Source: Caprimulgus europaeus (Eukaryota > Chordata > Aves > Caprimulgiformes > Caprimulgidae). From it: a stretch of 64,000 nucleotides of DNA. Below are positions 1-42,026 of the stretch, in pieces (the stretch's first letter is position 1; each line of letters opens with the position of its first letter). Location of the stretch: contig OU015533.1 in NCBI GenBank assembly GCA_907165065.1, positions 29,528,578-29,592,577 of the forward strand, in the 5' to 3' direction. The notes under the pieces were generated by a model. That model was not told the DNA's origin and made no database searches. It saw only the letters and a list, made by a program, of their open reading frames with translations. The translations under genes and the position numbers were made by a program.

Positions 1-1918
1 TCGAGATTGCAAGCAAAGATTGTAAACATAATGTTAAAGAGTTGACGAAAAGGCTAATTGTGTAGAGGTGGCATAAACTTATAAACAGGGGTGGGAAATA
101 CATAAGTACTAATCTGTTTTGTGTGTTGTGGAAAATGATTCATTGACACTGTTCTGATGCTATAGCAGAACAGTAATAATTTCTTAATAAGCATCAGAAA
201 ATGCTTGGTTTGAAGGTTCGAGAGTTCTTCCCAGATCCCTGACAAAATACTACATTTTCTACTCTTTTGAAAAAAGTCTTATTTGGAATGGAGGGGAAGA
301 AGATGCAACCCAAAAGCTATTAGAAAACTAATCCAAAATGTAGCAGTGCAGTCTGGCTGTCCCTACTTAAGTCCTGTCCCGCTGGATGGTTTATGGTAAA
401 GGTAATGTCTGTAAGAAAACTGCTGCTCTGTGGCCCAATATGCAAAATTCATAGCAGAATTCTGAAGGTTTCTTTTGTCATTTCAAGTGTTGTGTACATA
501 TCAATTTCTTAATTTTTATTTAATAGTTACAGTAAGAAATTTTTTACAGTAGTTTTGAGAGGTAAATTCACAGTGCCTAATAAATAAATAGTTGATTTTT
601 GTTACCACCTTTGCATAAAAAAAAAAAAAGATAGTATTAAAACCATAACAAACTGTCGAGTACCTTGGTGATTCAGCAAGTTATGTTTTCCTATTCTGAG
701 GGAAACTTATTTCAGAGAAATAAACATTGTGTGAATGCAGTTGGCCTTCCTGTTGTTTTTCACTAATGCAAATGCATTCTAGCGGTTGTGGGCCACTCAG
801 ACTCATGCAAGAACTCCTGCTGTTAAGAAATGACTGAAACGCGTAGTTTCATGCTCCCTTTCGCAAATCCCTGTTCCTGGAATATTTCCAGAGTACTGTT
901 TCCCTTGTTCAGTTCCAGGAATAAACAAGCCTGGAATTGATTCAATGAATCTTAACCCAATTGAGCATATATGTGAAGAGCAGAGATGAGGACTCTACTG
1001 TAAGGTTTCAGCATTAGTAAAATCCTTTTTTTCCCCTGCTTTCCTTCAGAAATCAAGTTTGATTTTCTGTATTGCTAGGCAATCCTTTTATAAATAAGAA
1101 TGAAGTACAAGTAAATAGGACCAATCCCAATCCTTTAGGCTAATTTGTCAGAAAAAAAACAGAAGTCAAAAATTGTTTTCATTCTGGCAAGATAAAATGA
1201 GCTATAATATTTATATTGATAGCCTTTCCCACTATGTACTAGGTGGTAAAACGGGACTTTGCTGTCTTTGCTTTAGCATTCAAACTATTTGGCCAGTATC
1301 TTGTGCATGATTTCTTATTTGGTGGGTAAGTTAATTGCTATTATAGGTAATCATGCTCTGATACTAATAATTACCTTCAGTCAGTTTGTCCCTCGTATGA
1401 CTTGATGATTATTAACTAAGCTTTATATGGATACAACAGTAGTGTAAGGGGACACATAGCCCAGAATGGTCTTAAGATAGACCTTGCAAAATGAATCCAT
1501 GAATCGCTGTGTTTTCCTTTTAACGTATTGAAGGGAGAACTTATCTCTGTAAATACAGCATGCTCAGTGATGCACTTCAGTTAGTGGCAAAGTTGTTAGT
1601 AATAAGCCTAAAATGAAATCCCTTTTTATATTTGCAAAGATCTTTTTTTTATTGTATTTTATTTTTTAAAAGCCAGACCCACAGTCTGTTATGGATGAAC
1701 TACAATACAAGTGCAAGAGAAAAAGCTCAGTCTATGTAGAAATGGTGCTTGGTCCTACCTAAAAAAAAGCGATTCTGAGGAATAGATGTACACCTAAAAA
1801 GCTTCCTCTTAATGTCTTGTTCAGCCTAGCATATAATTTGAATAATGAATGTGTATATCATCAAGCTACTGTTATGTGCTGTCTGGTATTATAGTCTTCA
1901 ATTTTTCTTTCATTTTAG
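1..1918 (+). other. ALS2: ALS2 intron 4 (3' part)
   Basis: AT-rich sequence without a supportable exon or recognisable transposon. It ends in a pyrimidine-rich tract and AG at 1917-1918. In human ALS2 the preceding exon is one very large coding exon, and none of its RCC1-repeat coding is visible here, so the exon lies left of the window. Confidence 0.75.
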
Positions 1919-30923
<29,005 letters not shown>

Positions 30924-31860
30924 ACCATCATTTACAACCTGACTATGTGGGACTTCTCAGTGGACTACTCGCTCAGTGGAACTTCACTAATACCCACTTT
31001 CTTCACTGAAATGGCACTTAGAAAATACTCTGTTACAGTTCCGTTGTTACAGATTAAAATATCCAGTTGTTTCTTCTGAACTTTGAGTGTTAAGACTGGA
31101 AAACTGCAGCCAGATGCTGTCTATGAGGTGGTGATGACGCTAGAGACTTCATTTGTCAAGAACTTGCCAAGAAGAAATAATCTCCTAGTCTAACAGAAAG
31201 ATTATTTACTCCTTTTCAGTTAACAATGCTGCAAAAAGGCATGGCATCTACATAGAGTACATGTGAAGATCTGGACCGCATGGCTTCTAAAGCAGTGGGT
31301 TTGTTTTTATTATTCCTGGTTTGTCAGCAGAGATGTTTAAAGAGAATGAATTGCACCACAGAACTGTTCAGTCTTCCTGAATTAAGCTATTACGTTTGTT
31401 TATTTAAAAAATAGAAATAGTATTTATAATGGGTAACTATAGTGTGCTTGGCTGTAAAGGTTTGGAGGCATCTGTGTTGAACAGAATTGCTGAATGCAGT
31501 ATTTATTTGCTGTTGTGGAAATAATCAGACTGTTCTGGACTTCCCTGTTTACTCAAATTATAAATATAAAGGTGTTCACCATTCTTTCTATTTCAGAAAT
31601 ACATAAAGGGCACTGACCACTTCATGTTTTGGCACTGAATTAAATACCTGAAATGTGTAGTGTTCAGTTTCATTACCCTGAGGTCTGAGGACAGACGCTT
31701 TCTCTGGATGCCCATGTGATAGGACAATGGGAACGTGCTCTTGAACAAGCTGACAGTGGTTTGAGACTTTTGCCTGTGAACTTCTGTGGCAGAGTGAAAA
31801 AAGCTAACCTTGTTGCATTTCTGAACATGTAGAGAACAAGTAATTTCCCTGGGAGATTTT

Positions 31861-31884
31861 TGTGTGTACGCGTGTGTGTGTGTT
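31861..31884. repeat. TG/CG microsatellite in ALS2 3' UTR
   Basis: TGTGTGTACGCGTGTGTGTG, an interrupted dinucleotide repeat. Confidence 0.75.
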
Positions 31885-32163
31885 CTGTGGTTTATGGTTA
31901 ACTTTATTTATACCAATAACACTAGCGGATAATTTGGGTATTGTAGGTGCTGTTCTTTACCATGGCTGACTCAAAAAAAAAAAAAGAGGAGGGAGGAATA
32001 GATTATAGAATGCTCTAATGGCTTAAGTTCTGTCAAACTACCATAGATAATACTAATCATATTTTTGAAATAGTAATCATGGCTTGTGTATTGGCACCTA
32101 AATGGAAAGAAACATATGTCAAAAGATTGTTTTGAATAGTGACTGTGATGTAGCAATTTTCAT

Positions 32164-32169
32164 AATAAA
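32164..32169 (+). terminator. ALS2: Candidate ALS2 polyadenylation signal
   Basis: AATAAA followed within 30 nt by TGGTCTTTCTG and T-rich sequence, a plausible downstream element. Another AATAAA-like site lies about 230 nt further on. Confidence 0.5.
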
Positions 32170-33120
32170 GTAAAAACAGTTGGTCTTTCTGAAATTATTT
32201 CTAGTTTCATCAGAGAAGTGGAAAGTAATTCTGGCAAGATGATTTAAAACTATTGTTATACTTGTTATACTCACAACAGACTATAGAGATAATGGAAAAT
32301 AGATGAAAGACTTCGTGTTTGTCAACAATTTTTTGTTAACTTAATCTTATTTTTACATTATACTAAATAATTTCATGAGAGATAAGCAGTAATATAAATA
32401 AAAGGGAAGCTATAAAAAGAAGTCCATTGGAGAAGGGGGAGGGGGGAAGATACACAACTAAGGGTGGAGAGTATAATGAAGAAAAGGCAAGAATTTGAAC
32501 ACTTAATCTTTTGTGCTAGACAGTCTTTCTATGCAATCATCTCTTAGAACTCAATATACAAAAACCATTTGACTGAAACCTGTAGGAGCAGAGCTGCTCT
32601 TTGAAAAGGAGCTGTGCTGAACAGCTGAGTACAGCAGTGGCAATAATTTTCATCTGCAAAGATCTGAATTTAGGATTTATTTCACCATTTGTAGGGGTAT
32701 AATCATTAAAACCAAGTTTGATTTCCACCCATCCTGCCTTGCCCTCTAACTGTTCGGGATCAGTATTTGTTGTCTGGAGATGTTTCAGAAGAAAGGAACG
32801 ATTTTAATCTTTAGCTTTGTGCAGAAAGCTTTGTTTCATATGACCTTATTCCCACACACTGATTGTGAGCCTTAAATTGAGAATGTAACTGGAGATGTGA
32901 AGTTTGTCCACAATCTTTCTGCCTTTCAAGAAGATGTACCTACCAAATATGTAGCAACTTCAAATGTTTAACTTCATTCACTGTGAATGGTGCACAGTTG
33001 AGAACTAAAAAACAAAGAATACATCTATCTTACATATACACACACACACAACCTCTTGTAAAAAGTAGTGATATCGCATATGCATTCAGCTTGCTGATTA
33101 ATGGAAGCACAGCTCGGGCT

Positions 33121-33646
33121 GGATTATTTTTGGTCTTTCTGATATATAGCTCAGTTATTAGCTGAAGAGAATCCTAGGATTAAATGTGCTTCTGACACAG
33201 ATTCCACTTTACAGCCTACGTGGGCTGTGATGCAGTAGGAAATCAGTGCAGACCAGCTTTGATTGGTGTATTTCTGTAGCTAACAAAGTTAATCTGCAAG
33301 ACCTTTCTCAGTCTGCATTGCTTTGTGGTAATTACTTTTTTCTCATCATCTTTACCTCTTCTTTCCTGTAACTGAAAGGCAGGTATTTCTTGTGCTGCAG
33401 CAGAAATCCTGTAACCAGCAACAGAAGATCAATGTTACAGTATTATAGATTCTCATGGTAATTGCAGGCACAGTAGCTGCAGACAGACCCTAGGAGATGA
33501 GTGCCTATTGACTGGGAAAGGTGCTGAGAATAAGAAACTACTTAAGTGAGAGACAGAGTAGGCTTTTTATGCAAGAAAAGGGTTAAGGGGATTTGTTCTC
33601 TTCTCCCTGGTAATGAGTAGTTCTAAGGTTAGGTTTCTGCGGATTA
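33121..33646. promoter_or_regulatory. Three GGATTA motifs (CRX/OTX-like)
   Basis: GGATTA at 33121-33126, 33177-33182 and 33641-33646, upstream of candidate MPP4 exon option 1. MPP4 is photoreceptor-enriched and CRX binds TAATCC/GGATTA, so the link is plausible. Six-base motifs are common and this is only suggestive. Confidence 0.3.
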
Positions 33647-33749
33647 AAAAGGAGAGGATGTCCACAGATTAGCTAGGGCAGTGAGGTTACTTGCTCTACC
33701 AACATCCAGCAAATACTCTTTCCCTCTGGAAATTCTGCATGACCTGAAC

Positions 33750-33774
33750 ATGGTGTGTTCTGCGGTGTTTGCAG
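33750..33774 (+). CDS. MPP4: Candidate MPP4 first coding exon (option 1)
   Basis: The ATG has A at -3 and G at +4, encodes MVCSAVFA plus one G, and is followed by the consensus donor CAG|GTAAGA. The leftover G fits the phase of the first secure MPP4 exon (needs one base before GT). Three GGATTA motifs, the photoreceptor CRX/OTX core, lie upstream at 33121, 33177 and 33641. Against it: the peptide does not resemble the human MPP4 N-terminus, and a phase match occurs by chance one time in three. The exon may instead be non-coding or unrelated. Confidence 0.3.
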
Positions 33775-36700
33775 GTAAGAGAATATGCACTGTACTGGAA
33801 CCATTGCATTGCACGGCTGCATTTCCCCATGTGACTGTGAAATTTAATTTCTTCTCAGAGATACAGCAAAGCCAATTAAGCTTGTATTACCTGTTTAGTT
33901 GCCATTAGCAAAATATTAGAGATAGGTATGAATGGGGAGTAGGATCTCAAAAGATATTTTTTTCCTCACCCCTCATCTTCACAGAGTATTCTGACTTGAA
34001 TGCCAGGTGCCCTACATCATTGACGTATTTTGCCAAAAGTAGATTTGCTTCCTATCTGTGCTTGTTGTAAGAAGCAGTTTAGGGAACTACCTGTTCTGGT
34101 ACGGTGAGAGATAATGTAAAGGAAAGATCTGCGACTGATATGGGACTAGAAAACAAATCCTTTCTTTGAAGTACCTAGCCATGTACTTCCGAGGTACTGA
34201 TTGAGTATCCGTGTGTTGATGTTGTCGGGTGGTTGCTGTTTGGATGGGTTTTTTCCAGTAAGCCCAAGCTGTTGGCAGTAAACAGCTGGAAGTAAAGCTG
34301 GCTGCTTCATGTGACTGCAGCGCGCTGCACCCAACTCTTCTCTGAATGCCCCGCTCTTGTAGGAAGTGAAGCTTTAGTGGTATTTGCCCCTGTGTAAACA
34401 AGATACTCACACCACCACTGGCACTGTAAACTTTTGTTTTAGAGGGAGGCAGAATGAATCATTGCTGAATACATCTGATTATAAGTAATAATAGCATCAT
34501 TTGTTCCTCAGCAACCTTACATATGCAAGTGTGATTATTTAATCTCGCAGAATGCCTTACATGAACATAACATTTATTCAGTCACCTGAACCACCTCAGA
34601 CTTGGCAATAAGTGGTTCTTGGGTCAAGATAAGGATATATGGCTTCAAAGGAGAGGTCTCACTCCTTGCTGCAAATGTGTCCATTTATTCCATTAATATT
34701 TAGGGTTGCTTTTTTATTTAGAGCACTTTCAAGTCTTAAGTGTAACAGGAGTAAGACATTTTTTTACACTGACTAGAAAAAGAAGCTGGCAGACTTCAGT
34801 GATGAGACTTGCCTAATTAAGTTTATTTAATGTAGAACAAAAAAGTCCTGAATAGGACTTTTTGAGACATGCAATTTGAGAGATGCCAAATGTGTCTTAT
34901 TACCATTTTTTGCCTACTTAGTTTGCCGATTCATAGTGTATTATTTGGAACACAAACTTTCTCAGTGTTCCCTGCCCTCAAGCTAATTTGCAGTCTTCGA
35001 TATGCCAAATCATTAATGTTGAGAAATTTAGAAATTGGTAAAAATGCTCAATAGCCTTGTCAAGCATCTTAACCAAATAAACTTTTAAGAACAGGGTTGA
35101 CATTCTGAATGTTAGGCTGTCTGGTGGTGTTCCCTTCAGAGGCTTGACAGCACCCAAAATTGTCCATTTAAAGACAATTCAGAAAACTGTTAAAAAGCAG
35201 AGCTTGGATTCCCTTGAGACTCTAGCCTTGTGTCTGTAAGACTTTCTGCTTTGTCTGACAAATAGGATCAAGGAATTTCATAATCTGCTGCTTAAGGAAG
35301 TAAGCACTGTAGCCCAAAGTTGGGATAACTGGTGTTTGTAGACACGAGGTGATGAACTCGTTCTGCCTCTATACGGAGGCAAGAGTCTCAAGGGAATAAA
35401 GAGAAATGCCTTCTATTAACGAGTGTCTGTAATTGCATGCAATACATGTGAATGGGAAGGACCTTACACTGGCTGGGAGCTTACTTAGGCACACCTTTTA
35501 GTAAGAACTTCCATCTAATTTACTTAGATCCCTGGGATGAGCAGAGCCTGAGCACTGGCCTCATCATCTGCATAGATGTAAGTCTCGGGAAATGAAGGCA
35601 CAGTAGTAGTTACAAGTTTGTTTTAGCTCTGGCCTTTCCCCTTAAGCAAGCAGTGCAGTAGCACTTTTTCTAAAGAACTGCACAGAAGCAAGATCCTCTT
35701 CTTCTCTTTTGGTAATGACTTAATCATCTATTGCTACTGACAGCTGCTGAAACCAGGCTTCACAGTTAGAAGCTGCTTTCCTTTTGTTGTGTGAAAATAT
35801 GAAACAGCTACTACTTTATGAAGGAGGTGAGCTGTGTTGTTAAGAACTTGACAGATTTTGATGTTCAAATGCAGCTTCTGTCAGTGTGAGCATAAACTCT
35901 GCAATTTAAAAAGGCAACGATGGATGGGTTTAGTAACCCATAAACTCTGCATTTGTTATTAACCTCAGCAGCTCTCTGATAGCTATACCTGAGGATTTCA
36001 CCCCAAAAGGCAAGCAATCAGCATTCAGTAGCTTTCCCAGTTTTTCTTGGAAGCCTGAGGTCAACCTTCAAGACAAACAGTGTGTCTGAAACTTCTAAAC
36101 ACACTCAAGTTAATCCTGTATCTCATCTTTAGGGAAGCAGTAGTGATACCAAAAGCTACAAGGCTCTGTGGGGAAAAAAATTAATCTCATGAGTATTTTA
36201 AAGGAGTAGCACTGTTGGTTAGTGTTTTAGCAGAATCACAAGAATTTTAGTATCTCCAGAAATGTTCTTCTTTGTCTCTATTGGCAGGATGATTCTCAGT
36301 GGTATATTTAAAAATTAACAACTGTTCAGTAGAAGACCAGAATATTTCTTCTTTAACAGCAACAGGGCGACTTGCTAGCTTTGATTTACTTCTGATTCAC
36401 TGTGCTGTGCAAGATCTGTCCTAGCTAAGAAGAAATATGTATGATCTAGCTACCAAAGCCTAAAAGGGGCCTTGATTAAGGTACTCCTACCACTATACTG
36501 GAGAACGTTTGGTTTGGTTTGGTCTTTCCCCCTCTTCTCCTTTCTTTCCTGTTTTGTAATAGAACTTAAGCAGTGCTAATTGTCAATATTGGTTCGGTAG
36601 ACAACACTACTTGAACACAGCAGGTCTTATGATTACAGTAACTTCACTACAGTTATCACAAGAGAAAAGATTCACCTTCCAGTATGCATTTGAGAAGCCT

Positions 36701-39700
36701 AATACAAAAAAATGGGGCTTTTGCTTGTCTATTTTGAGGTTAAGGGATCTTCAAAACTTTCTTCTAACTAGTTGAACTACAAAGCTTTCAGAAATATTTA
36801 TTGCCTTTCATATGTTTCCCTTTCACATGTTTTCTTTCACATGTGTTTGCAGAGTCTCGCCCTACTTAAAAGGCCATGCAGTGTGATGCTTCAAAGCTAA
36901 ACAGGACAAAACACAGGAAAAGCCAGATCTAGACTTGAAACAACTGGAGTTTTATTCTGGAGATAACTGGGCTTTGTTGAATGGGAAGATACTGTAAGTA
37001 CAATGTGTTGAGAGCCATCCGGGTCGCAGAGTATCTTTATGGGTAAAGGTTGTATATACTTGAGTGAGCCAACTGCTATAAAATCGTACATCTGGTAACA
37101 GATGCATAGTAGTAAGTAAAGTTGATCACTGTTGACAACCAGAATATATTTGTAGATATGAGCTGGCCAAACAAAATCAGCTAGGGCTAGGGGCGTTTGT
37201 TCCATAAAGCCTAACTGTATTACAAGAGGGATTTTACTCATTTATTCTTTTTTGAGGGAGGAAAAAAGTTAGGTGTTTTGGGGGGTTTTTTGCCACAAAA
37301 CTGTAATCAGGATTTTGAATTGGGAGTATGCTGTTGGGTGTTTGTGTAGAACATATAAAGCAAAGTAAACAGCCATTGTACATGGGAACCAACAGATGCC
37401 AGTAGGGTCTGTCATTAGTTCTTGAAACACCTGAAAAAATAATAGTTATAAAAGCTAGAGAAGCTTTAGAATTAGGAATAATAATAGAAAATGAGGCTTC
37501 TGAAATGTAGGTTATGGGATAAGCCGTCAGAAGTTGTTTCCTTTTAGAACACAACTTGCAGATTGAGTACCGTCTCTTTGTAAATGCTTCTGCAACTGAA
37601 TCTGGAGCTATAGACTCTGAGTCTCCAAAAGGGAAGCTGGGGGGGAGGGGGGCATGGGCAGAGATCAACTGAGGTAAAGGTTACTTGTGTTTCCATGTTG
37701 CTGTTACTGGGTGTAAACCAGGAGCATCACTGTCCTGAATGTACTTTGCAACACAGGGATTCCTCTTTCCATGTTTGTACCATCCCACAATTAAGATTTC
37801 TGTCCTACTCCTAATGTCTTCAGTAATTAAGAAGCAAGTATTCATGACTAGATTTATATGGCCTGCTTTGTTAAATACATAATTAAGCAGATCAGCTAAG
37901 CTTAATAAAGGCAAAGGCAGACTCTTAAAGGAACAGAGCTCAGACTTTTGAAGAAAAAAAAAAAAAATGCAGCTCAAAATCCAGTTCCAGTGGATGTGTG
38001 GTTGAAGAGTTACATTCATAAAATACGAAAAATTGTTGTTTCTAGTGGAAAAATGATTATGCAGTATAAAGTAACACTGTAATGGAAATGTGGCATTGGG
38101 TCTTGGGGGAGGACCAACCTGTATTTTTGTTAGTCTTTGAAAGAAAAAATAATTTTAAAAGCAATCTTTGGATTAGAATTTCAATAAGAAGTATTACTGA
38201 GTAGCCTGTAGATGCAGTTTGAAATGAATTCCCAATACTCAGTAATAAAATGTTTGAATTATAATCTCATAACTTCTGATTTTTTTTCCTCCCTTAATTT
38301 CTGCTGCCTTTTGAAAGCAGTTTTATGATTTAACAAGAGAGAGGAAGCATGTTCTAAAAATAAGTCTTAAGAAGTGCAGTAAAAGTGACAGTCATGCTTT
38401 CTGCTTTTATAAGCAGATCAAGAGAATACTTTTCCTGCTTGTACCTTTGATGTTTTCTGTCCATAGAATAACGTAAACTGGCTGCCTTTTTGCTTTACTA
38501 ATCCATGAGACAGTGCTGTATATTTAACAGAATTTGGTAAGGCATTCACTGTGCACACAGTGTCACCCTGTGGTTCACTATTGGCTGAGGTGTTCAGCTA
38601 CCTGGTGTTACAAGTGTTTTAACTTTTTTAACTTCAGAGCTTTCAGATATAGATTCCTGATGCTTTGAGGTATAAATGCGGCATGTGGTGTTCCCTGGGG
38701 AACCTCCATACTTGTTTGCAAAGAAGAGTTCTGAGAATTCTCTGAAGGATTCCTCCATTTTAATCTAAGGGAACTTCATAGGTTAGTGATAGGTTGGTTG
38801 TCACAGAACTTTGAGAGGGAAGGACTTTGGAAGAAAATTGTAGAAGGCTTATTTTTTATATGTGAAAGGTTCAGTGCAACATGGATACAAATTAATTAGC
38901 AAAAGTGTTGGCTTCCGGCATTACTTTAAAAATTCCCATTTTAAAATTTAAAGGAAAAAATAAAGTAGTATATAATAATATAGGAGAGGTTTTTATATTA
39001 CCAGATAACTTATTTGACTATCTCTAAAAGTAATAATGAATTACAAACCGCTCGAGAGAGAGCTTATTATATCAGTAAGGTAAAGTGTGGGGTTTATTGT
39101 TTTGGGTTTTTGGGGTTTTAATTCACTGTGAGGAAATAAAGGAAAATACAAAATCTTTGTGGAACAAATCATTCAAAGACCTTAAATTCTAACAGTGATA
39201 GAAACAGGGATCCTTTTTTTGCAAAATCATGTCCTTGCTCAATGAAAATTCAATAGAAACACCAGAGTCTTTCAATTTTAATATTATGTCAATAACATGA
39301 GGAATTAAATGTAATATATTCTTGAATATTATTATCTTCCAAGCTCTATTTATGTAAAACAAGCTTTAAAAGTCTTTGGAAAAAATTATAACTTTCCATG
39401 GCACTGTACTTTAAAAGCTGGGGAGCACATGATGTTAAAATAGTTTCTTATTTTAGGTGGCTTAATGAAGCAAGCTAATGAAAATTCCATAAAGGAAATA
39501 AAATGTCATATTGTAGTTGAGGTTCATTTTGTCTGCATTTTGGATGCTAGTGGGTAACTGAATTTACAGGTGGGACTCACGTATTTAATTTAGTGCTTGC
39601 AGCCTATTGTGCACTTCAAAGATGAGTGGTTGCCCCTCTTATTTTAAGCTCTGCTTTCTTATCTGTCTAAAATACTTGACAGTATTCTGATGTGAGTGTA

Positions 39701-39797
39701 CTCTTTTCCCTAGTTCAGCATCTATCTCTGTGAAACCTACTTGGTGAGAATGCAGCACTCAAAGAAGTGAGTGGAATCTCCTTGAATAAAGGAAAAG

Positions 39798-39831
39798 ATG
39801 GAGGTGCCAACAGTCTGCAGTCAAGATAATG
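39798..39831 (+). CDS. MPP4: Candidate MPP4 first coding exon (option 2)
   Basis: ATG with A at -3 and G at +4 encodes MEVPTVCSQDN plus G, giving ...SQDNG before ISHVL. Human MPP4 reads MKLSTATNPQNG before LSQIL, so M, T, N and G line up without gaps. A good acceptor (CTCTTTTCCCTAG) ends at 39713. The donor GTACTC is poor, which is the main objection. Confidence 0.3.
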
Positions 39832-41904
39832 GTACTCGTAACTTTTGCTTCTCTTTTTTGAAGAGAAATAAAACTGACAAAGAGCTTCATTCATTGGTCC
39901 CTGTAACTCTTTTTCCATTGACTCATGAGAGAGATGGTAACGTCTACTTAATAACTATTACTACTTAATAACTGGAATGATTCTTGATGTTTAATGCTCA
40001 GTTAATTTACAGTCAGAAGAGAATACCTGGCATTTGTTTCTGGCTTATAAAGTCAAGGGTCTCTGCAGCTGTATCAAGAATTACTAATAACTGCAAAAGG
40101 TTTTGTTTGTTTGTTTTCCTTAAGGGAATTATTGTCTGTAGTTTGAAGGCTTCTGCTTCTGTATGGAACATCTTGATCTATTTGTGCCCAGTCTGAGGTA
40201 GGGATAGCATTCTAGGAGATAATTAGTACAAGTCATCTCAAAAAAGAGGAAACCAATAATGAGGAAAAGATCTTAAAAAGTATCCCCACCAAAGGTAATG
40301 TTCTATTAGGCACTAGGAAGTTCCTGTAGAAGAGAAGCCTTTAAGTTAACTGTGTTTTGGGAGATACTGCCCTGTGGGGCTCACAGAGTTTATAATTTTT
40401 GTAAGTGCTTAGATGCTGGCTTTCCAGAAACAGATGATTCTTTTGATAATGAGGTACATTTCCAGGCTTTCCCAGTTTAGATACTCAATAACTCTGCCTG
40501 ATGATTGAGGCAAAAGCCCCATCTGCAGAAACTTAGCGGTCAAGTACCTGTATATATTTGTGCATAAGGAAAACACCTCAGTGAAACCAAAGCTGAAGAC
40601 ATATCTGCCGTAAGTGTTGGTAACATGGAAGTCTGGAGCTGATACGATTAACTGTCAAGGGCTATAAAAACTGTGCTCAGGAAAGAAATAAGTAAAGAAA
40701 TGCTTCCGTGTTCAGGTTGGCTGTGGTGACAGGATGAGAGCAGCTGATGATACTGTCTGCAGTAGTGAGTACTCAGCTATTCTGGGTCTGCTGGATGAGC
40801 TTTACTTTTGAGAAATTATTATTTTTACTTTGGCTGATGTAACTTTAGAAGCTCCTGGTGTCTTGCTTTTATTTCAACATTTTTCTTGTATTACAGTATT
40901 AGTCCCTGAAACATGCCACGTTTAATGTTGCAAACAAATAAATACAAAGGAAAGTTACAGTTGTATTGCATGATTACTTTGGCACTAAAAAAACAGAGAC
41001 AGCTTGTGCTTACCAAAATACACAAGTGTTGAAAACTTACTTTCCTTTGACATTCTGTGAGGGTCAGGCATCCAACTTTCACAGTGTCTTTAAGAACTCT
41101 TACAGCTTAAGAAAGCTAACTCCTAGCATTTGTTGTGGTATTGTATTAGTGCTGTTATGAACATTGTGTTTCTTGGGAAGAGTGTCGCATATCAGAAATT
41201 ATCTATTGTACTTTCTGAGGTAAAATTAAATTCCACACACTCACAAAAATCCAGTTTGTATCTAGGCTTGACCTCGTGTAACATCTTAATCTATTTGTCA
41301 CCTCTTAGTTTCTTCCTCCTTGAGATCTTAGAAAGATACTGGATTTTTGGGTTTTCCACTGTATCAGAATACTCTTCCTAACAGATCAAGTGCTGCTTCT
41401 AATAGTGAGAACAGTTCTTCCCCTTTCCTGGGACATTGTGTGTGTCTGTGACATTGGTATGTATTTGTCAGGAATTTTAGTTTTCATTAGTGATGTTCTA
41501 CAAAATGTCCACACTCCTCAAGAGCAGAGAAAAACAGATGGTCCCTGGCCCAAACAGTGAGCCATCCAAAAGAAAAGCCTACAGAATGAACAAGACAATT
41601 TTATGTTTACCTCTTCTCAGAACCCAGATTGATATGTGTGAGAGTCCCTGTGTGTTTTTTCTCACAGGCCAGTTGAAAATTGCTAGTATTGACCTAACCC
41701 TGCTGGTTAATAACATAATAAAATAAAGCTCTTACACAACAGAGTTGATTGCAGGAAACAAACAAAGCAGACAGGAAATGAGTGCATTTCTTGGAAGTAT
41801 AAACTGAAGAAAGGTGCTTTTCAAAGGCCTGGGTCACTGTTTGGCTTTGGTTGGTCTTCTATTTGAAATGAAATGTCTTGCACTTTTCTGTTTCTTGGGC
41901 TCAG

Positions 41905-42026
41905 GTATATCTCATGTTCTGACTCTAGTGCTAGAAGAACTGAGTTTGCTCTGTAAAAGAGATGTCAATGGTGTTGGCATGTTATATGACCTGCTGAGAT
42001 CTCGCTGGCTGCAAGCACTTTTTAAG
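41905..42026 (+). CDS. MPP4: MPP4 L27 exon 1
   Basis: Two bases complete a Gly, then [16 protein letters not shown] and [16 protein letters not shown], ending LQALFK. It matches human [20 protein letters not shown]. Phase 1 in, phase 0 out. Confidence 0.94.

Larger units (their letters stand above)
30924..32186 (+). other. ALS2: ALS2 3' UTR (inferred extent)
   Basis: About 1.26 kb of AT-rich, non-coding sequence after the stop, with a short TG/CG microsatellite near 31861-31884 and an A run near 31974-31984. The end is placed after the first AATAAA (32164) that is followed by T/GT-rich sequence. The length is what I expect for ALS2 mRNA, but no transcript evidence is available. Confidence 0.55.
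32187..41904 (+). other. ALS2-MPP4 intergenic and MPP4 5' region
   Basis: About 9.7 kb with no protein gene I can support. It should contain the MPP4 promoter and 5' exon(s). Two candidate first coding exons are listed separately (33750 and 39798). Minus-strand open frames between 36897 and 38019 look like chance in AT-rich DNA. I recognise no transposon here. Confidence 0.6.

Noticed and set aside
36897-38019. Three minus-strand open frames of 112-144 codons
   Set aside because: They lie in different frames, show no recognisable motif, and sit in AT-rich sequence without exon-like borders. Chance is the simpler reading.
41814-41904. Frame upstream of the first L27 exon ([14 protein letters not shown]...) as the true MPP4 start
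   Set aside because: A pyrimidine-rich acceptor with AG at 41903-41904 separates it from the conserved frame, and the phase-1 start agrees with a spliced Gly codon as in human.
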